Positions 25,360-35,012 are shown, counted from the stretch's first letter. The stretch is 64,000 nucleotides of DNA from Asticcacaulis tiandongensis (GCF_006475605.1 NZ_SSBC01000020.1:150550-214549), one strand, 5' to 3'. A program made the numbers and translations. Notes: generated by a model from the letters alone, not told the origin.

Positions 25360-27756
25360 ATGACCCAAGCTACGACAACCGTTACGCGCCGAGGTTTCAC
25401 TGCAAATGTTAGCGCTACCGCTCTGTTTTTAGGCGTCGCCGGATCGGCCTCAGCCCAGGGCAAACCGCTCTATAAGGACGCCAGCGCTTCGGTTGAGGCG
25501 CGCACCAACGACCTTCTGGGGCGCATGACCTTAGAGGAAAAAGTCGCCCAGATGCAGTGTATCTGGCTCGAAAAGGGCAAGATCAACAACCCCAAAGGCG
25601 ATTTTGACCCGAAAAAAGCGTCTGCGGAATTCCCCAATGGCCTCGGTATGATTGCCCGCCCAAGCGACAAGCGCGGCATGAGCGAGGGTAATGAAAATGC
25701 CGGTGCTGACGCCGAGGTCGTCAACCGTACCGCCTTTGAAACGGCGACCTATATCAATGCGGCGCAAAAGTGGGCCGTTGAAAAAACCCGTCTGGGCATC
25801 CCGATGTTTATGCACGAAGAATCCCTGCACGGCTATGTGGCACGCGATGCGACCTCATTCCCGCAGGCCATTGCCATGGCCTCGGCCTTTGATCCGCAAA
25901 TGGTCGAAGACATCTATGCCGTCTGCGCCAAGGAAATGCGGGCGCGTGGGGCCAATCTGGCTCTGACGCCGGTGGTTGATGTCTGCCGTGAGCCGCGCTG
26001 GGGCCGCGTTGAAGAAACCTTTGGTGAGGACACCTATCTGATGGGCGTTCTGGGTGTGGCCTCGGTCAAGGGCTTCTCAGGTACTGAGCGTAAGCTGGCA
26101 CCTGATAAGGTGTTTGCGACCCTGAAGCACATGACCGGTCACGGTCAGCCGGAAAACGGCACCAATGTCGGGCCAGCGCAGATTTCCGAGCGCGTCCTGC
26201 GCGAAGTCTATTTCCCGCCGTTTGAAAAGATCGTCAACGAAACGCCTATCGCGGCCATCATGCCGTCCTATAACGAAATCGATGGTGTGCCATCACACGC
26301 CAACCGCTGGCTGCTGACGAAGATCCTGCGTGAGGAGTGGGGCTTTAAGGGGCTGACGGTTTCCGACTATTTCGCCATCAAGGAACTCATCAGCCGTCAC
26401 CAGTTGACGCCGAACCTCAAGGAAGCCGCCTTCCGAGCGCTTAAGGCCGGTGTTGATATCGAAACCCCGGACGGTGAAGCCTATCCGCATCTGGTGGAAC
26501 TGGTCAACGAAGGCCGCATCAGCATCGCCGAGATTGACACCGTTGTGCGCCGTATTCTCGAATGGAAGTTCCTGTCGGGTATGTTCGAGGCCCCTTATGT
26601 TGATGCGAAGAAAGCCGATAGCCTGACGGCAACACCTGAGGCGGTGAAACTGGCACATGACTCGGCCCTCAAGTCGGTCGTGCTCCTGAAAAACAACGGC
26701 ATGTTGCCGCTGGATGGCAAGACCGTCGGCAAGGTGCTGTTGCTCGGTACACACGCCAAGGACACGCCGATCGGTGGCTATTCCGACATTCCGCGTCACG
26801 TGGTGTCGATCTATGAGGGCCTTGAGCGCGAAGCCAAACAACAGGGCTTCACGCTCGAATACCGCGAAGCTGTGCGCATCACCGAAAAACGCGACTGGGC
26901 GGCCGATGAGGTGCATTTCGTCGATCCGGCGGTCAATCGTCGCCTGATTGCCGAAGCGGTTGAGTCGGCGAAAACCGCCGACACCATCATCATGGTTCTG
27001 GGGGACAATGAGCAAACCTCACGTGAGGCCTGGGCCGACAACCATCTGGGGGATCGTGACTCGCTTGATATGGTTGGTGAGCAGAACGAACTGGCCGAAG
27101 CCATTTTCGCACTGAAAAAACCAACCACTGTGTTCCTGCTCAATGGCCGACCCTTGTCGATCAACCTGTTGCAGGAAAAGGCCGACGCGATTGTCGAAGG
27201 CTGGTACCTCGGGCAACAGACCGGTTTTGCCGCCGCCGACATCCTGTTTGGCCGTTACAATCCGGGCGGTAAACTGCCGATCAGCTTTGCGCGCAATACG
27301 GGCCAGTTGCCGGTATTTTATAATCACAAACCTACGGCACGACGCGGCTATCTCGGGGGCGACACCTCGCCGCTCTATCCGTTCGGGTTCGGCCTCAGCT
27401 ATACGACCTTCGATATTTCCGAGCCGCGTCTGTCGAAATCAACCATCGCTACCAATGAGACGGTAACGGTTCTGGTCGATGTCAAAAACACCGGTTCACG
27501 CAAGGGTGATGAGGTGGTGCAGCTTTATATCCGCGATGACTTTGCCTCCGTCACCCGTCCGGTGAAGGAACTGAAGGGTTTTAAGCGCGTCACGCTTGAG
27601 CCGGGTGAAACCAAGACGGTTGAGTTGAAAATCGGCCCTGCGGAGCTTGAGTTCTTCGACACCAGCATGACCCGTGTCGTCGAAGCCGGTACCTTCACCA
27701 TCAGCGTTGGCCCTAACAGTGTGGACCTCAAGAACGTCACCCTGACGGTGGCGTAA
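25360..27756 (+). CDS. GH3 beta-xylosidase / beta-glucosidase, exported
   Basis: 798 residues. Tat-like signal with TRRGFT and a hydrophobic stretch ending SASA. GH3 N-domain with nucleophile Asp336 in TVSDYFAIKEL, HEESLHGY and KHMTGHGQPENG; alpha/beta sandwich domain with VLLLGTHAKDT; C-terminal fibronectin type III-like domain (VDVKNTGSRKGDEVVQLYI). In a xylan locus a beta-xylosidase role is the best guess. Start has AAGGGA upstream; a two-codon ORF ATG AAA TGA (25355-25363) overlaps the start ATG. Abuts GH35 without a gap. Confidence 0.92.
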   Translation: MTQATTTVTRRGFTANVSATALFLGVAGSASAQGKPLYKDASASVEARTNDLLGRMTLEEKVAQMQCIWLEKGKINNPKGDFDPKKASAEFPNGLGMIARPSDKRGMSEGNENAGADAEVVNRTAFETATYINAAQKWAVEKTRLGIPMFMHEESLHGYVARDATSFPQAIAMASAFDPQMVEDIYAVCAKEMRARGANLALTPVVDVCREPRWGRVEETFGEDTYLMGVLGVASVKGFSGTERKLAPDKVFATLKHMTGHGQPENGTNVGPAQISERVLREVYFPPFEKIVNETPIAAIMPSYNEIDGVPSHANRWLLTKILREEWGFKGLTVSDYFAIKELISRHQLTPNLKEAAFRALKAGVDIETPDGEAYPHLVELVNEGRISIAEIDTVVRRILEWKFLSGMFEAPYVDAKKADSLTATPEAVKLAHDSALKSVVLLKNNGMLPLDGKTVGKVLLLGTHAKDTPIGGYSDIPRHVVSIYEGLEREAKQQGFTLEYREAVRITEKRDWAADEVHFVDPAVNRRLIAEAVESAKTADTIIMVLGDNEQTSREAWADNHLGDRDSLDMVGEQNELAEAIFALKKPTTVFLLNGRPLSINLLQEKADAIVEGWYLGQQTGFAAADILFGRYNPGGKLPISFARNTGQLPVFYNHKPTARRGYLGGDTSPLYPFGFGLSYTTFDISEPRLSKSTIATNETVTVLVDVKNTGSRKGDEVVQLYIRDDFASVTRPVKELKGFKRVTLEPGETKTVELKIGPAELEFFDTSMTRVVEAGTFTISVGPNSVDLKNVTLTVA
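25407..25420 (+). promoter_or_regulatory. LacI-type operator-like site inside the GH3 gene
   Basis: TGTTAGCGCTACCG, 48 bases into the GH3 coding region (encoding ANVSAT of the signal peptide). It shares the 11-base TGTTAGCGCTA with the two promoter operators. May act as an intragenic road-block or downstream repressor site. Confidence 0.5.
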
Positions 27757-29376
27757 ATGAAGTCGCTGATCAGCGTTCTGACCCTGAGCTTCGCCCTTGC
27801 GGGCGGGGCTCAGGCCGCCGCCCCGTACCTGAAAACACAGGGAACGACCCAGCAACTGATCGTCGATGATCAGCCGTTTCTGATCCTTGGGGGGGAACTG
27901 GGCAATTCGACCGGTTCCTACCTGCCTAATCTGGCGAAACAGTGGGAGACATTGAAAGCTGGCGGCCTGAATACGGTGCTGATCCCCCTGACTTGGGAGC
28001 AGCTTGAGCCGGAAGAGGGGCGTTTTGACTTCACCCTGACGGACGGCATTATCCGTCAGGCGCAGGCAAATGATATGCGCGTGGTCTTTCTGTGGTTTGG
28101 GGCTTGGAAAAACTCCATGTCCACCTATGTGCCCGCATGGGTGAAGCACGACCCGAAACGCTTTTCCCGTGCCCGCAACGGTGACGGTCAGGCGCAGGAT
28201 ATTTTAAGTGCGCATGATCCCGATACGCTTGAGGCGGATCGCAAGGCCTTTGCCGTCCTGATGGCGCATCTGGCGAAAAATGACCCTGACCACACGGTGA
28301 TCATGGTTCAGGTGCAGAACGAGATTGGTATGCTGCCGTCGGCCCGCGACCACAGCCGTGAGGCGGAAGCCGCGTGGAAAGGGCCCGTGCCTGCCGCGCT
28401 GACGGCTTATCTGACAAAGAACCGCGCCCGTCTGCATCCGCAGATGAAGGCCCTGTGGGACGCCAATGGCGCGAAAGCCAAAGGCACATGGGCCGAGGTA
28501 TTTGGCACGTCCGATGCGGCGCAGGAGGTGTTTCAGGCCTGGGGCTATGCGCAATATGTCGAGACGCAGGCCAGATCGGGTAAGGCCGCGCATAATATCC
28601 CGTTATTCGTCAATGCCGCGCTTAATCAGGCCGGAAAAAAGTCGGGCGAATATCCGTCCGCCGGGCCATTACCGCATCTGTTTGATGTCTGGAAAGCTGG
28701 TGCGCCGACCATTGATATTCTGGCGATTGATATTTACTGGCCGGATTTTGTGCACTGGGTGCAGCAGTTCAAACGCCATGACAATACCCTGTTCATTCCT
28801 GAATCGAACCGTGCCGAACGGGCCGAGGCGGGGGCTGAAGCCTTCTATGCGTTTGGTGAACTGGATACGATCGGGGTCTCTCCGTTTGCGATAGAAAACC
28901 TGCCGCGTGACGGGCGCTTAAGTGAGGCCTATGGCCTGCTGAAAAACCTGTCACCACTCATTGCCGCCCATCAGGGCAAAGGCACCATGCGGGGCCTGAT
29001 TGCGCCTGTGGATGGTGAGGGCAAGGTCGATACGACACCTCAGTTCTTTGAGTTGGGTGGCTATCGCTTTAAGGCGGTATTTGTCGATCCGTGGACGCCT
29101 AAGGATCAGCAGAAACATGCGACCCACGGCGCGCTGATTATCCATACGGCTAAGGATGAGTTTATCGTCGCGGGCTCAGGGGTCACTCTGACCTTCGAAG
29201 ACCCGAAAGGCCATGACCGGATTGCCATTGACCGGATAATCGAAGCCGAGTTCATTGACCGGCAATGGCAGGACGGGCGCTGGCTCAATGGTGACGAGAG
29301 TCATCAGGGGCGGCATCTGCGCCTGCCCCCCAGTCATTTCGGCGCACAACGCCTGAACCTCTACAGGTACAGATAG
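27757..29376 (+). CDS. GH35 beta-galactosidase-like enzyme (DUF5597 type), secreted
   Basis: 539 residues. Signal peptide ending GGAQAAA. GH35 barrel: acid/base Glu189 in MVQVQNEIG, nucleophile Glu349 in LFIPESNR, plus GGELGNSTGSY near the N-terminus, as in bacterial GH35 members with a DUF5597 C-domain. Usually called beta-galactosidase; in xylan loci it may remove galactose decorations. ATG follows the GH3 stop directly, and the cupin gene starts three bases after, so these form one transcript. Confidence 0.85.
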   Translation: MKSLISVLTLSFALAGGAQAAAPYLKTQGTTQQLIVDDQPFLILGGELGNSTGSYLPNLAKQWETLKAGGLNTVLIPLTWEQLEPEEGRFDFTLTDGIIRQAQANDMRVVFLWFGAWKNSMSTYVPAWVKHDPKRFSRARNGDGQAQDILSAHDPDTLEADRKAFAVLMAHLAKNDPDHTVIMVQVQNEIGMLPSARDHSREAEAAWKGPVPAALTAYLTKNRARLHPQMKALWDANGAKAKGTWAEVFGTSDAAQEVFQAWGYAQYVETQARSGKAAHNIPLFVNAALNQAGKKSGEYPSAGPLPHLFDVWKAGAPTIDILAIDIYWPDFVHWVQQFKRHDNTLFIPESNRAERAEAGAEAFYAFGELDTIGVSPFAIENLPRDGRLSEAYGLLKNLSPLIAAHQGKGTMRGLIAPVDGEGKVDTTPQFFELGGYRFKAVFVDPWTPKDQQKHATHGALIIHTAKDEFIVAGSGVTLTFEDPKGHDRIAIDRIIEAEFIDRQWQDGRWLNGDESHQGRHLRLPPSHFGAQRLNLYRYR

Positions 29377-29379
29377 CCC

Positions 29380-30402
29380 ATGGTAAAACCGGTACGCGTT
29401 TATGAGAACGTCACCAAAGAACAGTTTGAGGCGGAGATCATCCCCTCAAACCGTCCGGCGGTGCTCAAGGGTCTGGTGGTGGACTGGCCGGTGGTCAGAC
29501 TGGCGCAAACCTCACCTGAGGCCCTTTGCAACTATCTTAAGCAGCATGATACTGGTAAACCGGCGCAGGCTTTGACGCTTGAGGCGCAGCACAGAGGGAA
29601 ATTCTATTATACGCCGGATTTTGCAGGGCTTAATTTTCAGAAAATTCCGACAACCTTAAGCGCCTCACTTGACTGGCTGTTGCAACATCAGGGGCAGTCA
29701 CCCCGCGAAGGGGAATGCGCTGCCCATGTACTTCAGGCCCTGATCGCGCACGAATATTGCCCGCCGTTTGTTAATGAAAACCGGGTCGGTTTGCTTGATC
29801 CGCGTCTGGGGCCGCGCTTCTGGATCGGTAATGCCGCCCGTACCCAGACCCATTACGATATTATGGACAATATCGCCTGTAATGTGTCGGGTGAGCGCAC
29901 CTTTACGCTGTTTCCACCTGAGCAATTGCCTAATCTTTATCCGGGGTCGTTTGATCTGACGCCTAATGGCACGCCCATAAGTTTGCCGGATGTTATCGCG
30001 CCGGAACTGGGTAAATATCCGAAATTTGCCGACGCTTTAGAAACTGCGGAACAGGCAGTGCTTGAGCCGGGCGATGCCATCTATATCCCCTATTTCTGGT
30101 GGCATGACGTGCAGGCGCGGGGGGCGTTCAATATGCTGGTCAACTATTGGTGGCGTCCGGGACGCCCTGATCTCATGCCGCCCTATCCGGCATTTTACAT
30201 GGCCCTTGCGGCTTTTGCCCATATGACACCCGAAATGCGCGCAGGCTGGAAAGAGATGTTTGACCATTTCATTTTCCGCGTGAACGGCGAACCGTTTGCC
30301 CACCTGCCCGAAGCGCAGCGAGGCATGTTTGGCCCCATGCCCCCTGAGCGTATGGGCAGCCTGAAAAATTTCATTCTCAGCATGCTGAGGCCCAATAAAT
30401 AA
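29380..30402 (+). CDS. Cupin-like JmjC-fold protein, putative Fe(II)/2-oxoglutarate hydroxylase
   Basis: 340 residues, no signal peptide. Cupin_8/JmjC pattern: metal ligands His158 and Asp160 in QTHYDIMDN and His242 in FWWHDVQARG, with LEPGDAIYIPYFWWH. Members near TonB receptors and halogenase-like proteins are known as Pass1-type cupins; their substrate is unknown. Placed between GH35 and GH115 in the same operon. An oxidative modification of a sugar or of a secreted protein is a guess only. Confidence 0.82.
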   Translation: MVKPVRVYENVTKEQFEAEIIPSNRPAVLKGLVVDWPVVRLAQTSPEALCNYLKQHDTGKPAQALTLEAQHRGKFYYTPDFAGLNFQKIPTTLSASLDWLLQHQGQSPREGECAAHVLQALIAHEYCPPFVNENRVGLLDPRLGPRFWIGNAARTQTHYDIMDNIACNVSGERTFTLFPPEQLPNLYPGSFDLTPNGTPISLPDVIAPELGKYPKFADALETAEQAVLEPGDAIYIPYFWWHDVQARGAFNMLVNYWWRPGRPDLMPPYPAFYMALAAFAHMTPEMRAGWKEMFDHFIFRVNGEPFAHLPEAQRGMFGPMPPERMGSLKNFILSMLRPNK

Positions 30403-30421
30403 AAATCTGAGGAAACGACCC

Positions 30422-33031
30422 ATGCGACTTAAGATGATTGCCGCATTACTGGCCGCTACCGCTCTTACACCTTTATCAGTACTGGCCTGTGATACGCCGG
30501 TAAGTGTCTGTGACCGTGACACAGGGGCGGCTTTTGCACTGATACGCAACGCCACTCCCGTCAGCATCTATGTTGACGCCACGGATGATCCGGCGGTTTT
30601 GCATGTGGCCGGAAACTTCGCCAAGGACCTTGAGCGGGTATCGGGCAAACCGGCGACGGTGGTACATGACCTTAAAAACGCCAAAGGGCAGGTGGTGATC
30701 ATCGGATCGCTGGGGCACAATTCTGTTGTTGACGGGCTTGTGGCCTCGGGTGCGGTGCGGGCCGACGACCTCAGCGGCCAATGGGAAGCCTATCGTCAGG
30801 TGGTGGTCGATAAGCCGTTTGCGGGTATTGATCGGGCCTTGGTGATTGTTGGCTCCGACCGGCGCGGGGCGGTGTTCGGCACCTATGATATTTCCGCGAA
30901 AATCGGTGTGTCGCCCTGGTACTGGTGGGCGGATGTGCCGGTCGAGCGTCGCCGGTCGGTCTATATCACCGCTGGTGAGCGTCAGGATCAGCCCAAGGTG
31001 AAATACCGTGGCCTGTTTATCAATGATGAGGAACCGGCCTTTGGCAACTGGGCGCGGGAAAAGTTCGGCGGCATCAATGCCGATATGTATGAGAACGTTT
31101 TTGAGCTGAATCTGCGGCTTAAAGGCAATTTCCTGTGGCCTGCCATGTGGGGCAAGGCGTTTAACGACGATGACCCGCGTAACTATAAACTGGCTGATGA
31201 GATGGGGATCGTCGTCAGCACGTCTCACCACGAACCCATGATGCGGGCGCAGGACGAATGGCACCGCAATAAAGATCAGGGCGTGACCGGCGGGGCGTGG
31301 AACTATGTCACCAATGGCGAAAACCTGCGCAAATTCTGGCGCGGCGGCATTGAGCGCATGACCAAAACGGACGGGACGATATACGACAGTCTGGTGACTT
31401 TGGGGATGCGTGGTGATGGTGATGAGCCCATGACCGAGGGGACGGCGACCGAGTTGCTTGAGACCATCGTGGCCGATCAGCGCAAGATCATAGCCGATGT
31501 CACCGGACGCGCGCCCGAAGCCACACCGCAGGTATGGGCGCTGTATAAGGAGGTGCAGGACTATTACGATCACGGCATGCAGGTGCCTGATGACGTGTTG
31601 CTGCTGTTTGCTGATGACAACTGGGGCCAGATCAGGCGGTTGCCAACCAAAGACTTCGACCGTAAGGGTGGTTATGGCGTCTATTATCATTTCGACTATG
31701 TCGGCGGGCCGCGTAACTATAAGTGGATTGACACCATCCAGATTGAAAAGACCTGGCAGCAGATGGATCTGGCCTATGTCAGTGGCGCCCGCGACCTGTG
31801 GGTGGTCAATGTCGGTGATATCAAACCGGCTGAAATCCCGCTGTCGTTTTTCCTCGATATGGCATGGAACCCTGAGGCCATGACACCGGAAGCGTTGGCA
31901 CATTGGTCTGCGCAATGGGCGGCGCAACAGTTCGGCGTTACGCATTCTGAGGCTATCGCCGATCTCATGACCCGTTATGCGACGATTTCGTCGCGCCGTA
32001 AGCCTGAACTGGTGGATGCTGATACGTTCAGTGTGGGCACACTCGAAGACCTCAAGGCTGGTCGCGGCGAGTGGCAGGAGCGTGTAGCCGAATTGAAAGC
32101 GCTTGAGGCCGATGCCGAAGCCATTGGCGCGAAACTGCGCCCTGATCAGCAGGATGCCTTTTTCCATCTGGTGAGCCACCGGATCATCGCCCTGTCGAAC
32201 CTGTATCAGCTTTATGAGGCGGTGGCCATGAACCGCGCCCTGCATGGATGGGGCTATGCCGATGCCAATAAATGGGCCGATCGGGCAGAGGCCCTGTTCA
32301 AAAATGATGAGGCTATATCCGCGCGTTATCATGCGATGAATGGCGGCAAGTGGAACCATATGATGTCACAGACGCGTATTGGTTACACCTACTGGCAGCA
32401 GCCTGAAACGCAGGTCATGCCAAAGGTTGAACGGAATGCATATTCTAAAGCCGCACCGGCTTTTAAGGTCACGCCCGAGCCGTTTAAACCGGACATTCGG
32501 GCGGGCGATGAATTTGGTGAGAAAAACGAAGTCGTCTCCATCGAGGCACCGAATTTTAAACGGTCGATAAAACGATCTGACGTGGGTTGGGCGGTTATCC
32601 CCCATCTGGGCCGGACACTGGGGGCAGTAGTATCCCTGCCGCAGGATGCCCCTTCGACGACACCGGAAGATAATGTCCGGCTTGAATATGACATCCGCCT
32701 GATCAAAGATGCCGATACGGAACTGCATGTCTATCTGGTGCCGACGCTTGATACGCGCGGGCAGGGGGGGCTTAGGTTCGGTGTGTCCATTGATGACGGG
32801 CCGGTGCAGATTCTGAGTTTTGACCTCATCCCCGATAAGCCTGACTGGGAAAAGGCGGTCAGCGACAATGCCCATGTTATCAAGGTGCCGTTCAAGGGGC
32901 TCAGGGCTGGCGATCACACAATCAAGATATGGCGCATCGATGCCAATGTGGTCATCCAGAAGCTTGTGCTGGATACAGGCGGCCTGAAGCCGTCCTATCT
33001 GGGGCCGCCCCAAAGCCATCCGGTCAACTGA
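30422..33031 (+). CDS. GH115 alpha-glucuronidase
   Basis: 869 residues. Signal peptide MRLKMIAALLAATALTPLSVLA. GH115 releases (4-O-methyl)glucuronic acid from xylan, including internal side groups. Family pattern: DLERVSGKPATVV in the N-domain, GTYDISAKIGVSPWYWWADVPV, YRGLFINDEEPAFGNW, NFLWPAMWGKAFNDDD, GMRGDGDEPM, and LLFADDNWGQIRRLP with the loop residues expected near the active site. A C-terminal GH115 C-domain (KRSDVGWAVIPHLGR...) follows. Last gene of the operon. It is the best evidence that the locus targets glucuronoxylan. Confidence 0.93.
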   Translation: MRLKMIAALLAATALTPLSVLACDTPVSVCDRDTGAAFALIRNATPVSIYVDATDDPAVLHVAGNFAKDLERVSGKPATVVHDLKNAKGQVVIIGSLGHNSVVDGLVASGAVRADDLSGQWEAYRQVVVDKPFAGIDRALVIVGSDRRGAVFGTYDISAKIGVSPWYWWADVPVERRRSVYITAGERQDQPKVKYRGLFINDEEPAFGNWAREKFGGINADMYENVFELNLRLKGNFLWPAMWGKAFNDDDPRNYKLADEMGIVVSTSHHEPMMRAQDEWHRNKDQGVTGGAWNYVTNGENLRKFWRGGIERMTKTDGTIYDSLVTLGMRGDGDEPMTEGTATELLETIVADQRKIIADVTGRAPEATPQVWALYKEVQDYYDHGMQVPDDVLLLFADDNWGQIRRLPTKDFDRKGGYGVYYHFDYVGGPRNYKWIDTIQIEKTWQQMDLAYVSGARDLWVVNVGDIKPAEIPLSFFLDMAWNPEAMTPEALAHWSAQWAAQQFGVTHSEAIADLMTRYATISSRRKPELVDADTFSVGTLEDLKAGRGEWQERVAELKALEADAEAIGAKLRPDQQDAFFHLVSHRIIALSNLYQLYEAVAMNRALHGWGYADANKWADRAEALFKNDEAISARYHAMNGGKWNHMMSQTRIGYTYWQQPETQVMPKVERNAYSKAAPAFKVTPEPFKPDIRAGDEFGEKNEVVSIEAPNFKRSIKRSDVGWAVIPHLGRTLGAVVSLPQDAPSTTPEDNVRLEYDIRLIKDADTELHVYLVPTLDTRGQGGLRFGVSIDDGPVQILSFDLIPDKPDWEKAVSDNAHVIKVPFKGLRAGDHTIKIWRIDANVVIQKLVLDTGGLKPSYLGPPQSHPVN

Positions 33032-33104
33032 TGACGGTTCTGAGGATTGATCAGGGCATAATGTTTCTGATAACAGGGGCGGGCATTGATTATGGAGCAT
33101 TCCC

Positions 33105-33341
33105 TTGACGACCCTGACAGTTACCGAAGCGCTTGAAAACGTCTATACGTCTATGATCGAGGACAATGCCGATCTCGATACGCATATCAGCGCCCTGAAG
33201 AAAGCGCTAAGCGAAGCCGGTGAAAAGCAGGTGGTCGTTGAGCCTGAGCGTCTGGCCCAGAACAACCGCGCCGGCCGCAAGCTGATGCAGTCCTATTTCA
33301 AAAAGCGCGGCGTGACGGTGGTGTTTAAGGAAAACGCTTAA
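33105..33341 (+). CDS. Small conserved-looking cytoplasmic protein, 78 aa
   Basis: TTG start with GGAG seven bases upstream. Sequence is helical and charged (TVTEALENVYTSMIEDNADLDTHISALKKAL), followed by PERLAQNNRAGRKLMQSYFKKRGV. No family recognised and no signal peptide. The codon use and clean ribosome site support a real gene. It may be transcribed with GH115, 73 bases upstream. Confidence 0.65.
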   Translation: MTTLTVTEALENVYTSMIEDNADLDTHISALKKALSEAGEKQVVVEPERLAQNNRAGRKLMQSYFKKRGVTVVFKENA

Positions 33342-33350
33342 GGTTCCGGG

Positions 33351-34586
33351 CTAACCGCCGTTTTTAGCCAGCCATTCCGTGGCTTGCGTCAGGCCCTGCG
33401 CGGCTGATTTCCTGATCCATTGTTTGCCCGTTGCCTGATCCTGCGTTACGCCGCGCCCCACATAATAGAGCAGGCCGACCAGAAACTGGCTTTCGCGGTT
33501 GCCCCTGTCGGCAGCGATTTTGTACCACTGAAATGCCTTTGCGTCGTCCTGCGCGAAATGCGTACCTTCTAAGTACATGCCGCCAATCATGCTGGCGGAT
33601 AGGGCGTGGCCCATGTCTGAGGCTTTGGTCAGTGACGGGACAGCCTTGGCGTAATCACCAGCCAGATGATAGTTGGCCCCTTCGGTGAACCATTCTTCGG
33701 CGGTTTTGGTGTAGCCGTCATTTTTGGCCCGCCACTCAACAGCGGCAGGAAACCCCTTGTCGGCGGCCTTGCGAATCCATTGCCGACCGGTATCTTCATT
33801 TTTGCCAGTGCCGATGCCGCTCCAGTACATTATCCCGAGCGCATATTCATCCAGTGCCCGCCCCTGATCGGCGGCCTTTTTCGTCCAGTAGAACGACTTG
33901 GCGTAATCTGTCGGAACCCCCTGACCGCTCAGATGCATGCCTGCCAGTCGGCTTTGGGCCGGCGCATAGCCGCGCTCGGACGCAGCGGTGATTAACGGCA
34001 GGGCTTCGGTGAATTTCTTCGCCAGATGCAGTTTTTCCCCCTCATCGTAGAGTTGTTCCGGCGTTTTGTTGGCATAGGCGGCCGGACCCTGACCCTGACC
34101 CTGACCCTGATTGGGCAGAGGATTCTTCTCCAGCCATTGAATAGCGGCATTATTGCCACCTGCGGCGGCCTGTGTGTAGAGCTGACGTGCCCTAACAGGG
34201 TCTCTGGGCAAGCCATTGCCTTCGTTATGCAGGGCGGCCAGCAAACTTTGTGCATCGGCGCTTCCGGCATCTGCGGCTTTACGTAACCAGCCCACTGCCT
34301 TCGGATAGTTAACTTGTAAGCCATTGCCGCCTGCGACATAAATCGCCCCAAGCAGAGTCTGGGCCAGCACATTGCCTTTTTCGGCGGCCTTTTCAAAAGC
34401 CTCAGCCGCGCGCACATTGTCTTTCAGGTCATAGAAACGAAAGCCCTCCTTTATCCACTGTTCAACTGTGAGCGGGACATGCGCAGGGACGGATGTCTGG
34501 GCAACGGCCGGAATTGGCAGGGGCGAAAGCCCCAGAATCACGGAGGAAACCAAAAGGGACAGGCGTGTCGCGGCAGACTTTTTCAT
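33351..34586 (-). CDS. Secreted Sel1-repeat protein
   Basis: 411 residues with a signal peptide ending PAVAQ. Two blocks of Sel1-like (TPR-related) repeats: about 50-155 and 180-410, for example AQTLLGAIYVAGGNGLQVNYPKAVGWLRKAADAG. A low-complexity QGQGQGQG linker (about 161-168) separates them. Sel1 proteins scaffold complexes in the envelope; no partner can be named. Convergent with the 78-residue gene, divergent from bfd. Confidence 0.87.
   Translation of the reverse strand: MKKSAATRLSLLVSSVILGLSPLPIPAVAQTSVPAHVPLTVEQWIKEGFRFYDLKDNVRAAEAFEKAAEKGNVLAQTLLGAIYVAGGNGLQVNYPKAVGWLRKAADAGSADAQSLLAALHNEGNGLPRDPVRARQLYTQAAAGGNNAAIQWLEKNPLPNQGQGQGQGPAAYANKTPEQLYDEGEKLHLAKKFTEALPLITAASERGYAPAQSRLAGMHLSGQGVPTDYAKSFYWTKKAADQGRALDEYALGIMYWSGIGTGKNEDTGRQWIRKAADKGFPAAVEWRAKNDGYTKTAEEWFTEGANYHLAGDYAKAVPSLTKASDMGHALSASMIGGMYLEGTHFAQDDAKAFQWYKIAADRGNRESQFLVGLLYYVGRGVTQDQATGKQWIRKSAAQGLTQATEWLAKNGG
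34085..34108. repeat. Four tandem GACCCT hexamers
   Basis: Encodes the QG repeat linker of the Sel1 protein on the minus strand. Slippage would add or remove QG pairs without breaking frame. Confidence 0.75.
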
Positions 34587-34684
34587 GGGCTGATTCCATA
34601 GGATGAACAGCCGAAGCTAGGCGATGTTCTCAAGGCCACATACCCCTGTTCAGGGAGGGCGGAGGGAATAATCTTGCCACCAGA

Positions 34685-34701
34685 TGCAATTGACTTGCAA
34701 T
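34685..34701 (+). promoter_or_regulatory. TGCAAT direct repeat upstream of bfd, possible iron-response site
   Basis: TGCAAT-TGACT-TGCAAT sits about 70 bases before the bfd start and includes a TTGACT that could be a -35. Iron regulation is expected for bfd, but the match to Fur or Irr sites is weak. Confidence 0.25.
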
Positions 34702-34772
34702 CCGGTTAATGGTCATCTATATGAAAGCCATTCTCAGAGGCATTAACACCGCTAAAGGCATAGGGTCAGTCT

Positions 34773-34958
34773 GTGTACGTCTGTAATTGTAACGCAATTC
34801 GCGAAAGAGATGCGCAAAAGGCCATTTTATCAGGGGCGGGAACCGTCAAGGCCGTTTTCGACCATTGCCAGAGCCGTCCGCAGTGCGCCAAATGTGTTTG
34901 TGACATCCGGCAGATGATCGACGAGGTTTGCGCTGGCGCCCAGATGGCCGCCGAGTAG
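34773..34958 (+). CDS. bfd: Bacterioferritin-associated ferredoxin
   Basis: 61 residues, GTG start. Binds a [2Fe-2S] cluster through CNC near the N-terminus (Cys4, Cys6) and CAKC near residues 38-41, plus family pattern VYVCNCNAI...CGTC-like. Passes electrons to bacterioferritin to release stored iron. Followed 54 bases later by bfr, the classic pair. Confidence 0.9.
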   Translation: MYVCNCNAIRERDAQKAILSGAGTVKAVFDHCQSRPQCAKCVCDIRQMIDEVCAGAQMAAE

Positions 34959-35012
34959 CCTTTTAAACATCCTTCTTCTGCCGCCCATAGACACTTTTAA
35001 GGAGCGGCTGCC

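Noticed and set aside
30476..32359. 627-residue minus-strand ORF antisense to GH115
   Set aside because: Shadow ORF of the GC-rich GH115 gene; no domain, no ribosome site, and the plus-strand product is a clear family member.
34685..34701. Confident Fur box before bfd
   Set aside because: Only a TGCAAT direct repeat; lacks a good inverted match, so kept as a weak site only.
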